DNA of 11,589 nucleotides, from the NCBI GenBank assembly GCA_021802115.1, contig JAKABA010000121.1, positions 1 to 11,589 on the forward strand. The letters are read 5' to 3'. Position 1 is the first letter of the stretch. Every line of letters begins with the position of its first letter. The notes beneath the pieces are model-generated. The model saw only the letters and a program-made list of their open reading frames with translations. It was not told the origin of the DNA and did not search any database. The position numbers and the translations under genes were made by a program. Source of the stretch: a bacterium. GTDB taxonomy: Bacteria > Chloroflexota > Dormibacteria > UBA8260 > Bog-877. Shown here piece by piece: positions 1 to 6,555 of the stretch.

Positions 1-299
1 CCTGGGCCAGTTAAATGTGCTGCGCTGCGGGCGCACTCACGCCCTGCCGCGGCAGCGATTGGTGCACAACCATACCAGCCCCGGGTGGCGCTGCGCCGCC
101 CGGCTCTCCCAGCGGCTCCGCCCCCGGAGGAACCGCCTTCACCGGTGTGCAGGGAACCCCAGCGCCTCCCCGGCTGCTCGCGGCATGCCGGAGCGAGCGC
201 CACCCTGGCGACCTTCGGCGACGCTGGATCGGCGGGGAAGGACTGGGCAATCGGGGCGGGTCCGGTCACGCGTCACCGCGCAGCGGGGGATGGGACCGG
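1..299. other. Gene-free flank downstream of the solute-binding protein gene
   Basis: No reading frame on either strand resembles a protein here; the open frames have arginine/proline/alanine-rich translations typical of GC-rich non-coding or shadow frames. What the stretch does hold is dyad symmetry: a 12-base perfect palindrome at 44-55 (CTGCCGCGGCAG), a short stem at 21-25/31-35, and a 10-bp hairpin at 81-103. There is no T-run beside any of them, so a classical intrinsic terminator for the upstream minus-strand gene is not evident. No ABC permease gene begins within this stretch, so the solute-binding protein gene has no transporter partner visible on this side. Confidence 0.6.
81..103. 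repeat. Strong GC hairpin (10-bp stem, 3-base loop)
   Basis: The arms at 81-90 and 94-103 pair over ten positions around the loop CTG. On plus-strand RNA the only non-Watson-Crick pair is a G-U (86 with 98). On minus-strand RNA the same position is a C-A mismatch, so the hairpin is more stable if transcribed rightwards. No T-run follows on either side. It could be a processing or stabilising hairpin at the 3' end of a transcript, or a terminator of a neighbouring gene outside the window; the sequence does not decide. Confidence 0.45.
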
Positions 300-2276
300 T
301 CAACCGCCGAAGTAGTAGTCCTGCGGGTAGATGATGTCGAACACGTCCTGCGGGACCAGGCCCTTCAGGTTGCTCTTGTACATGGTGAACTGCAGCGGGG
401 TGTCGGGAAGAAACAGCACCGGAAGGTTGCGGGCCAGGTAGTCCTGGTACTTGAACAGCGCCTTGGTCTCGGCCGAGGCGGAGCTGGCCACGTGGGTCTC
501 GTGGATGTTGGCGTCGTTGGTGGGGCTGGAGTAGTCGCCGGCGTTGCTGGATGAGCCGGTCGCGAACAGCTCGCCGCCGGTCGGCAGGTAGTCCGGGGAA
601 TAGGTCCATGCGATCCCCGCCACGATGGTCCAGCCCCGGCAGGGATGGGCGTAGCTGCAGCTGTTGAACATGGTGCTGATCACCTGGTTGAACGGCTCCT
701 GGGAGATGCTCACGTCGATGCCCGCATGCAGCTTCCAGGTCGACTGCAGCGCCTCCATCTCGTTGGTGGTGGTGACACTGCCGCTGGTGACCAGCAGGGG
801 AAGGCTCGCCGCCTGGTGCAGGCTGATGCCGGCTCCGCACTCACCGGGGCCGGTGCCCGGGTGGGCGCAGTAGCTGGTCCCGCCAGGTTCAACGCTCCAG
901 CCGTGGTCCCTGAGCAGGGTGACGGCTCGCGTTGGCGAGTACGGATAGATCAGGCTCCTGGCCTCGAGGGGGCTCTCATCCGCATTCCCCGGCGGATAGG
1001 TGGGCACGGGCCCGTTCTCGAGGTTGCCGTACCCGGCGTCGAAGTCCTTGATGTCCTGCGGCTGGTTGATCAGCGACTGCAGCGCCTGGCGGAGGTACAG
1101 CTGGCGCAGCAGCGGCCCGCTGGTGGGATTGGTGAAGTTGAGCGGGAGGTAAACGAAGCCGAACCCGTACCAGGGGGCGAAGGAGTAGCCCTGGCTGCGC
1201 TCCAGCGCCGCCTTCTGGGGTAGGTCCTGGACCGGCACGTAGCCGATGGTGAGGCTGCCGGTGCGCAGGGCGTCAAACTCGGCGGTGTCACTGGTGAAGG
1301 GCTCCTCGACGAAGGCGGATATGGTGGGCTTGGGAGTGCCGGAGTAGCCCTTGTTGGGCACCATCTTCACGTAGCCGGACGAGGTGTACTGGCTGAGCCG
1401 GAAGGGACCGTCGACCACCTGCCACAGCGGATTGGTGTCGTAGCTCGCGGAGTTCTCAGACTGGCTGTTGAGGAACTGCGCCACCCCGAGCGCGCCGCTG
1501 GTGGCGGTGCCGGGATCGGCCGGGATGTATGAGTTCGCCGGAAGTCCCGCGGAAACCGGCGCCGGCACCCGAGCCTCCGCGGAGGCGTCGTAGTTTCCGA
1601 CCGCCCCCGCAGCCGACAGCTTGTCCCAGGCAAAGCGCGGCAGGGGGAACACCTGGCTCAGCTCGTTGTAGAGGAATCAGGTGGGGTTGTAGGACGCGTT
1701 GAGCTTCATGGTGAGGATGTGAGTGCCCGTGGCCGCATACGAAAACACGTTCTCAGGCAAGCCCCCGGCCACCGCCGCTCCCCAGCCGGGACCGGGCAGG
1801 CTCGTGCTCCCGAGCACCGGGGCCTTGGGGTCGGTGGCAGCGCTGAGCAGGTTCATCCACATGACCACGTCGCGGGCGGTGATGGGATGCCGGGTCGACC
1901 ACCGCCAGTGCTTGAGGGAGATGTCCACCACGGTGTTGCCGTCGGTGAAGATGGGGACATTGGCGATGCTGAGCTGACGGTTCAGCACCGGCTGGCCGTG
2001 GTCCCCGAACCAGTAGAGCGGCAGGAAGAACTCATTGGAGAACTGGTAGAGGTTCTGGTTGCCAAAGAAGGCGCCAGGCATCATCGGAAATATGTAGGTG
2101 GGCGTGTCGGCGGGCAGCTCCGCGAAGGTGACCGTCCCGCCGCGCACGGTGTGAGCCGGAGCGGTGTTGCCGCAAGCCGCGACCAGCAGCGCCACCCCCA
2201 GGATTACGGGGGCGAGCCGCCCCGCCGGGCGCAGGCGCGGCCTCCAGCCGAAGGGGACGCCCCGCGTACGCAACAT
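300..2276 (-). pseudogene. Peptide-type ABC transporter solute-binding lipoprotein, interrupted by an in-frame TGA
   Basis: Extracytoplasmic substrate-binding lipoprotein of the family 5 type (oligopeptide/dipeptide class), which would deliver peptides or similar ligands to an ABC importer. The frame runs 658 codons from ATG at 2276. An arginine-rich N-terminus and a hydrophobic stretch lead to the lipobox LVAAC, with the lipidated cysteine at residue 35. Family-like segments follow, such as HWRWSTRHPITARDV and, after the interruption, ELSQVFPLPRFAWDKL. Codon 200 (1679-1677) is TGA, between YNPT and FLYNELSQ; both halves are in the same frame, so a single base change of TGG to TGA explains it. 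From memory of the family a Trp usually sits there. A GTG at 1652 could in principle restart translation, but I see no good ribosome site and the product would lack a signal peptide. No permease or ATPase gene is adjacent. Whether this is a true pseudogene, a strain variant or an assembly error is open. Confidence 0.85.
1677..1679 (-). other. In-frame TGA at the expected Trp codon
   Basis: This TGA is the only lesion in the solute-binding protein frame: reading through it joins 199 upstream codons to 458 downstream codons without a shift. Trp is the expected residue by family recollection, and TGG to TGA is one transition. Code reassignment is unlikely because TGA terminates 11 of the 13 frames in this window, often overlapping the next start codon. 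Confidence 0.85.
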
Positions 2277-2311
2277 GGGCGGACGCTACCAGAACCTGCC
2301 AGAAGCCCACC

Positions 2312-2344
2312 GTCCCCCAAAAGGATGAGATCCTGCCCGGGGAC
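2312..2344 (-). promoter_or_regulatory. Nested inverted repeat between the LLM oxidoreductase and solute-binding protein genes
   Basis: The 72-base gap between these genes holds two nested perfect stems. The outer stem pairs 2312-2317 with 2339-2344 (GTCCCC/GGGGAC). The inner stem pairs 2322-2326 with 2330-2334 (AGGAT/ATCCT) around a three-base loop. Read on the minus strand, the inner hairpin is followed by TTTT. That makes it a candidate weak terminator ending the rplU operon, or a leader structure for the solute-binding protein gene. The five-pair stem and four-T tail are short, so termination is uncertain. I see no convincing promoter in the rest of the gap. Confidence 0.4.
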
Positions 2345-2348
2345 AGCC

Positions 2349-3311
2349 TCAGGAGGCCCCCAACACCGCTCGGGCCAGCCGCTCCGGGGAGTCGGTCGTG
2401 ACGGCATCGGGGAAGTGGCAACAGACCTCGGACACCCCGAGGTCGAGATAGGCCTGGAGCTGCTGTGCGCAGGCGGCCGGCGTCCCCACCAGTCGCCGCG
2501 CCCGATAGGCGCGGGCATCCTCGCCGTGGCGGTTGTAATGGTCGGCCATCCGATCGGCCGCCGCCTCGGTGTCCGCCACCAGGCAGTCCAGCACCACGCC
2601 CACCCGGATCGAGCTCAGGGGCCGCCCCAGGGCCCGGCAATGCTCGGCCAGCACGTCCAGCTTGCGCGCGACCCGCTGCGGCGGTCCGAAGAGGCTGCAG
2701 CCGTTGGCGTGGCGGGCCACCTGCCAGAGGGTGAGCCGCTCACCTCCGCCGGCGATCCAGATCGGGGGCGAGGGCCGCTGGACCGGCTTGGGGTACACCC
2801 GCGCGTCTTCGACCACTGTGTAGCGGCCCTCGAAGTGGGTCGACTCGTGCTCCCAGCACGCGCGGAAGAGCTCGACCGCCTCCCCGCAGGCAAGGATCCG
2901 CTCCCGAAGCGACCGCAGAGGCAGCCCGAAGGAGAGCACCTCGTCGGGGTCGGATCCCGCCCCCAGGGCGACCTCGAGCCGGCCCTCGCTCAGCACGTCC
3001 AGGCAGGCCAGCTGATGGGCCAGCTGGGTGGGCTGGTGCAGGGGGAGCGCCAGGCACATCGCCCCCAACCTCACCTTGGTGGTCGCCCAGGCCAGGGTCG
3101 CCAGGCTGATCAGGGGGTCCAGCACCGGCGACCGGTCGGCCGCAAAAACACCCTGCAGATGGTCGTACACCCAGACCGCCCCGTAACCACTGCGCTCGGC
3201 CCTGAGCGCCACCTCGACCATGGTCTCGAACAGCGGCGCCGCAGGAGCGGCTAGGGGGAGATCGCTCCGCCACCCCTGGGGAACGAAGCACCCCAGCCTG
3301 AGTTCGGTCAC
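2349..3311 (-). CDS. LLM-class (luciferase-like) F420/flavin-dependent oxidoreductase
   Basis: A 320-residue protein of the bacterial luciferase-like superfamily, which folds as a TIM barrel and uses F420 or FMN for hydride transfer; most actinobacterial and chloroflexal members of this length are annotated as F420-dependent. Visible family features are YGAVWVYDHLQG near residues 43-54 (the aromatic-Asp-His segment), LDVLSEGRLEVALGAG at 104-119, and PSPPIWIAGGGE further on. The barrel appears complete. I chose GTG at 3311 because it overlaps the rsfS stop as GTGA and the family homology starts at TELRLGCFVPQGW; the frame extends 19 codons upstream, but that part is a proline/glycine-rich shadow of rsfS. 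Substrate cannot be predicted. Coupling to rsfS makes it the last gene of the ribosome/NAD operon. Cofactor choice between F420 and FMN is inferred, not seen. Confidence 0.85.
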   Translation of the reverse strand: MTELRLGCFVPQGWRSDLPLAAPAAPLFETMVEVALRAERSGYGAVWVYDHLQGVFAADRSPVLDPLISLATLAWATTKVRLGAMCLALPLHQPTQLAHQLACLDVLSEGRLEVALGAGSDPDEVLSFGLPLRSLRERILACGEAVELFRACWEHESTHFEGRYTVVEDARVYPKPVQRPSPPIWIAGGGERLTLWQVARHANGCSLFGPPQRVARKLDVLAEHCRALGRPLSSIRVGVVLDCLVADTEAAADRMADHYNRHGEDARAYRARRLVGTPAACAQQLQAYLDLGVSEVCCHFPDAVTTDSPERLARAVLGAS

Positions 3312-3676
3312 CGCGCCGCTACCAGCTCCCTCGCCGGGCGGGGGCGGACCCTGCGGGCGGGGCCCCACAGCCCCTCCAGGTCGTAGTAGGCCCGCTCCCC
3401 CGGTAAGAAGACGTGGGCGATCACGGAGTCGAAGTCGAGACAGATCCAGGAGGCCTCTTCGAGGCCGGCCCGGGCCAGCGGATGGACCCCGGCTTTGCCC
3501 GCATCCTCCACCATCGCCTCCGCCACCGCCCTCACCTGCCGGTCGGTGTCACCCTCGCAGATGACGAAGTAGTCCGCCATGGTGGTCTTGCCCCGGAGAT
3601 CGACCCGGACCACATTGCGAGCCTTCCTGGAGAGCGCCGCGTCCGCAACCAGGCGGCTCAGCTGAAGGGGCGTCAT
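3308..3676 (-). CDS. rsfS: Ribosomal silencing factor RsfS
   Basis: A 122-residue member of the RsfS/YbeB (DUF143) family. These proteins bind uL14 on the 50S subunit and block joining with 30S, lowering translation when nutrients are short. Family marks are LRGKTTMADYFVICEG at residues 27-42, LARAGLEEASWICLDFDSVIAHVF at about 68-90 (shown here in family order: the W at 77 and the LDF core), and RAYYDLEGLWG at 95-105. Length is normal for the family. The ATG at 3676 overlaps the nadD stop as ATGA, and the stop overlaps the next GTG as GTGA, so it is coupled on both sides. I see no strong ribosome site of its own. The position directly after nadD is the common bacterial arrangement. Confidence 0.95.
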   Translation of the reverse strand: MTPLQLSRLVADAALSRKARNVVRVDLRGKTTMADYFVICEGDTDRQVRAVAEAMVEDAGKAGVHPLARAGLEEASWICLDFDSVIAHVFLPGERAYYDLEGLWGPARRVRPRPARELVAAR

Positions 3677-4329
3677 GCGGGGGCGATTATCCCACGCTCA
3701 CCGGAGACCAAATCCGGCGCGGCGCCATACAGACCGACGCGGCGGATCTCCCGCCAGACCGGGGGCGCCAGCTGGGCGGAGCAGTCGGCCCCCTGGGCCA
3801 GGCGGTCCCGGATGTCGGATGCCTCCAACTCCGGGGCCATGACCCCGATCGCCAGCGCATCGGGGAGCAGATACCCGGCCTCTCTCAGCTCGGCGATCAC
3901 CGAGGTGGCGCGTTCAGCGGTCCCGGAACGGTCGAAGACTACCAGCCGCGCCAGCTGGGCGATCACCTGCGCGCGCTCCCAATCCGGCAGGCTGGCCGCG
4001 GCGTCACTGCCCAACGCGAGCAGGAGGCGCACCCCGTGGACCTCCCGATGGAGCTCCTCCAGGGTGTCGGCGGTGTAGGACGGGCCCCCGCGGCGCACCT
4101 CCACGTCGCTCACCGTCACCAGCGGGTCGCCCAGCGCGGCCACCGCGAGGCGCACCAGATGCAGCCTCTCCTCCGGCGAGGCGACCGGCGGCTCGCGGTG
4201 AGGGGGCTGCCCATTGGGGATGGCCACCACGGGCAGCGACAGCCGCTCGCGCAGCCCTGAGATGACCGCCATGTGGCCGAGGTGGGGAGGGTCGAAGGTG
4301 CCGCCGAAGATGACCAGCTCTCGCGTCAC
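3673..4329 (-). CDS. nadD: Nicotinate-nucleotide adenylyltransferase
   Basis: A 218-residue NadD, which joins ATP and nicotinate mononucleotide to give deamido-NAD, the next-to-last step of NAD synthesis in the cytosol. The nucleotidyltransferase signature GGTFDPPHLGHM is at residues 9-20, with GPSYTADTLEEL at 82-93 and LALGSDAAASLPDW at about 104-117. The C-terminal ATP-binding motif, normally ISSTxIR, reads EASDIR here (169-174): one serine and the arginine survive but the Ile-Ser-Ser-Thr part does not. GTG at 4329 is the likely start because it overlaps the obgE stop as GTGA and precedes the signature by the usual few residues. The open frame extends 110 codons further upstream, but only as a shadow of obgE. 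The adjacency of nadD and rsfS is widely conserved. Confidence 0.93.
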   Translation of the reverse strand: MTRELVIFGGTFDPPHLGHMAVISGLRERLSLPVVAIPNGQPPHREPPVASPEERLHLVRLAVAALGDPLVTVSDVEVRRGGPSYTADTLEELHREVHGVRLLLALGSDAAASLPDWERAQVIAQLARLVVFDRSGTAERATSVIAELREAGYLLPDALAIGVMAPELEASDIRDRLAQGADCSAQLAPPVWREIRRVGLYGAAPDLVSGERGIIAPA

Positions 4330-5633
4330 GGCGCGGGGAGCTCCGCCCCCGCCACCTCCGGGAAGAAGGTGAAGGAGACCCTGCCGATCTGGACCTCGGT
4401 CCCCGGGGATACCCCCCGCTCCGCGAGCGCGTCCTCGACTCCCATTCTCAGCAGCTGGCGCTGCAACCTGAGGACCGACGCCTCGTCGTCCATATCGGTC
4501 ATCTCCACCAGATGTACGAGCGCTTCGCCGGTGACCTCGACGCGGCCCTCCTCGACAGCCACCTGGAAGCTGCGATCCCTGGCCACCGGGCCCTGGTAGA
4601 GACGAAAGGTGCCGCCATGCTCCGGGCCTGCCGACGCCGCGGACATCAGGACCGCGCACGCCTCCAGCAAGCGGTCGGTGCCGGCCCCGGTGCTGGCCGA
4701 GATCCGGACGAGGGGAGCGTCCGCCGCGAGCTCCGCCCGCAGTGCCTCCGCGGTGAGGGAAGCCTCATCCTCCGGCATCAGATCGATCTTGTTCAGCACC
4801 ACCACGGTCGGCTTGGCAGCCAGGTCGGCGCTGTGTTGGCAGAGCTCGCCATGCACCTGACGATAGGCGGCGGCCACCCGGTCCCTGCCGAGGGTCCCGT
4901 CCACCAGATGCACCAGCACCCGAGTCCTGGAGAGGTGGCGCAGGAATCCCACGCCGAGCCCAGCTCCCCGGTGCGCCCCCTCGATCAACCCGGGCACGTC
5001 GGCCGCGGTGAGACTTTGCCCGGATGCCAGATCGACCACCCCGAGGTTGGGTGAAAGGGTGGTGAAGGGATAGTCTGCGATCTTGGGGTGGGCACCGGTG
5101 AGCCGGGCGAGCAAGGTCGACTTGCCGGCGTTGGGCAACCCCACCAGCCCTAGGTCGGCGATGAGGCGCAACTCCAGACGCACCCGCCGGGTCTCGCCCG
5201 GCTCGCCCAGCTCCCGGCGGCGGGGCGCCTGGTAGGTGGGGGTCGCGAAGTGGGTGTTGCCCCGTCCTCCCCTCCCCCCGCGGGCGGCCACCACCTCCGC
5301 CCCGGCCCGTTCCAGATCCGCCAGCAGCTGTCCGGTTTCGGCATCGAACACCATGGTCCCCGGCGGCACCGGAAGAACCACCGGGGCGCCGTCGGACCCG
5401 TGGCGCTTGGACCCCTCACCGCCCCCACCCGGCTTGGCCCGAAAAGTGCGCTCCAGCTGGAAGCGCTGCAGCGAGCTGATCCCCTGCTCGGCCCTGACCA
5501 AGATGTCCCCACCGCGGCCCCCGTCACCGCCATCTGGCCCACCTTTGGGGACGAACTTCTCTCGCCGCAGGCTGTTGGAGCCGGCGCCTCCGCGACCCGC
5601 GCTCAGCGACAGCACCACCTCGTCTAGGAACAT
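4326..5633 (-). CDS. obgE: GTPase ObgE/CgtA
   Basis: A 435-residue Obg GTPase that acts in late 50S subunit assembly and in stress and growth control. Three domains are visible. The glycine-rich Obg fold spans about residues 1-158 (repeated GG segments such as GGPDGGDGGRGG). The G domain follows: G1 GLPNAGKST at 165-173, the TT of G2 at 191-192, G3 DVPGLIEGA at 212-220, G4 NKID at 281-284 and G5 SAS at 312-314. A C-terminal OCT domain covers about 340-425 and ends in VSFTFFPEV. All nucleotide-binding motifs are intact. The start MFLDEV matches the family's conserved N-terminus. The gene begins 30 bases after rpmA, and a GC hairpin occupies the place where a Shine-Dalgarno sequence would be. 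It is coupled to nadD by a GTGA overlap. Confidence 0.97.
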   Translation of the reverse strand: MFLDEVVLSLSAGRGGAGSNSLRREKFVPKGGPDGGDGGRGGDILVRAEQGISSLQRFQLERTFRAKPGGGGEGSKRHGSDGAPVVLPVPPGTMVFDAETGQLLADLERAGAEVVAARGGRGGRGNTHFATPTYQAPRRRELGEPGETRRVRLELRLIADLGLVGLPNAGKSTLLARLTGAHPKIADYPFTTLSPNLGVVDLASGQSLTAADVPGLIEGAHRGAGLGVGFLRHLSRTRVLVHLVDGTLGRDRVAAAYRQVHGELCQHSADLAAKPTVVVLNKIDLMPEDEASLTAEALRAELAADAPLVRISASTGAGTDRLLEACAVLMSAASAGPEHGGTFRLYQGPVARDRSFQVAVEEGRVEVTGEALVHLVEMTDMDDEASVLRLQRQLLRMGVEDALAERGVSPGTEVQIGRVSFTFFPEVAGAELPAP

Positions 5634-5642
5634 GATGCGAAC

Positions 5643-5656
5643 CGGGCCAGGGCCCG
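5643..5656 (-). promoter_or_regulatory. GC hairpin just upstream of obgE
   Basis: The rpmA-obgE gap is 30 bases. Within it 5643-5647 and 5652-5656 form a perfect five-pair stem (CGGGC/GCCCG) with a four-base loop, ending 10 bases before the obgE ATG. The bases between it and the start (GGTTCGCATC on the minus strand) contain no Shine-Dalgarno sequence. The structure may limit initiation or mark an RNA end, but no T-run supports termination. Confidence 0.45.
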
Positions 5657-5663
5657 AATTACT

Positions 5664-5933
5664 TCAGTCGGCCGAGGCGCCCGCCGGGGTGATCGTGACC
5701 CGGGTCCGGCTGGTGCGATATGGCTGGTAGACCACCTGACCGCTGCTGAGGGCGAACAGGGTGTGGTCCTTGCCGACTCCGACCCCGGGCCCGGCCAGGA
5801 TCCGGGTTCCGCGTTGGCGCACCAGCACGGCTCCGGCCGACACCGCCTCGCCCCCATACACCTTGACCCCCAGACGCTGGGAGTTGCTGTCCCGACCGTT
5901 GCGGCTGCTGCCGCCGCCCTTCTTATGCGCCAT
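5664..5933 (-). CDS. rpmA: 50S ribosomal protein L27 (bL27)
   Basis: An 89-residue bL27 whose flexible N-terminus reaches toward the peptidyl-transferase centre. The family core is clear: [20 protein letters not shown] at 1-20, [20 protein letters not shown] next, then [20 protein letters not shown] ending at residue 60. The protein begins directly at AHKKGGGSS, so it lacks the cleaved N-terminal extension known in Firmicutes. ATG at 5933 is chosen because this is the family N-terminus and because the ribosome site GGAGGAG (5947-5941) sits seven bases upstream, inside the end of rplU. The first 11 bases overlap rplU. A 24-codon upstream extension of the frame is a shadow of rplU. Confidence 0.97.
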   Translation of the reverse strand: MAHKKGGGSSRNGRDSNSQRLGVKVYGGEAVSAGAVLVRQRGTRILAGPGVGVGKDHTLFALSSGQVVYQPYRTSRTRVTITPAGASAD

Positions 5934-6423
5934 CGCCAGGCTCCTCCACCTCAGACTCCTTGTCCACCGCCTTGGCAGCCCGCTTGGCGGGGGGCCTGGA
6001 GGCACGGGGTCGCTTCGGAGTCACAGCCGCGGCAACCTCGACATCCTCGGTGCCGCCGTGAGCCTCCTCGGCATCCTTGGCCTTGGCGGCACGCCGGGGC
6101 ACGGCTCCCACCGCGTCGATCCGAAGCTCGGTGAGCTCGGCCCGGAACCCCCGCTGCCGCCGGTAGCGCTTCTTCGGCTTGTATTTGAAGACGAGCACCT
6201 TCTCGCCGCGGAGGTGGCCCAGCGCGGTGGCGGTGACGGTTACCCCGTCCACCGTCGGCGTGCCCACCGCGGTCGGCTCCCGGTCGCCGGCCTCGGCCAC
6301 GACCATCCGCACATCCTGCAGCTGGACCTCGTCCCCCGGCTCCACCTCCAGCCGATCGACGACTACCCGCGTGCCGGGTATGGCCCGATATTGGCGGCCG
6401 CCAATCTGGACTATGGCGTACAT
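5923..6423 (-). CDS. rplU: 50S ribosomal protein L21 (bL21) with long charged C-terminal tail
   Basis: bL21 binds 23S rRNA in the large subunit. The start [20 protein letters not shown] and the [17 protein letters not shown] segment at residues 78-94 are diagnostic. The normal protein of about 103 residues is complete by residue 104; a 62-residue tail follows, alternating acidic stretches with Lys/Arg/Pro/Ala-rich ones, likely disordered. ATG at 6423 has the ribosome site AGGAG (6434-6430) six bases upstream. It is the first gene of the rplU-rpmA-obgE-nadD-rsfS-oxidoreductase run and follows a 132-base leader. The last 11 bases overlap rpmA. The stop is TAA, one of only two non-TGA stops in the window. 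Confidence 0.96.
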   Translation of the reverse strand: MYAIVQIGGRQYRAIPGTRVVVDRLEVEPGDEVQLQDVRMVVAEAGDREPTAVGTPTVDGVTVTATALGHLRGEKVLVFKYKPKKRYRRQRGFRAELTELRIDAVGAVPRRAAKAKDAEEAHGGTEDVEVAAAVTPKRPRASRPPAKRAAKAVDKESEVEEPGDGA

Positions 6424-6555
6424 TCAGAACTCCTGGGAATGGGCGGAGCCGAGGGCCCCGTGGTGGGCGTCAGAGCTTACATCCTGCAACCGCCCGAAGT
6501 CGGAGTTTACCAGACTGATGCCGGTCCCAGATCGCTGGAGTGCGCGGCCGGGGTC
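6424..6555 (-). promoter_or_regulatory. rplU leader region with candidate promoter
   Basis: This is the longest gap between genes and precedes a ribosomal protein operon, so a promoter is expected. The best candidate is an extended -10, TGG followed by TAAACT at 6512-6504, matching four of six consensus bases. No good -35 hexamer stands at the right distance. Transcription from it would begin near 6497, just before the hairpin at 6465-6495. The ribosome site AGGAG is at 6434-6430. A CTCC upstream of it (in GGCTCC) could pair with the GGAG and mask it. The promoter call is weak and rests on position plus a partial match. Confidence 0.35.
6465..6495 (-). promoter_or_regulatory. Hairpin at the likely 5' end of the rplU leader
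   Basis: On the minus strand GGGCG (6495-6491) pairs with CGCCC (6469-6465). Inside, TTGCA and TGTAA can form a second short stem with one G-U pair around the loop GGA. If the candidate promoter is right, the structure lies at the extreme 5' end of the mRNA. It could be an autoregulatory leader bound by a ribosomal protein, as known for several ribosomal operons, but it matches no leader family I can recall in detail. Confidence 0.35.

Noticed and set aside
300..1652. The downstream half of the solute-binding protein as an independent gene starting at GTG 1652
   Set aside because: It lacks a signal peptide and a ribosome site, begins inside the conserved domain, and is in frame with the upstream half.
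1677..1679. TGA read as selenocysteine or as genome-wide Trp code
   Set aside because: Trp, not Cys/Sec, is the expected residue; no selenocysteine insertion element was recognised; and TGA ends 11 of 13 genes here, which rules out general reassignment.
1719..3254. Long plus-strand open frame (511 codons)
   Set aside because: It lies antisense to the LLM oxidoreductase and the solute-binding protein gene. Its translation is Arg/Pro/Gly/His-rich with no domain, as expected for a shadow frame in GC-rich DNA.
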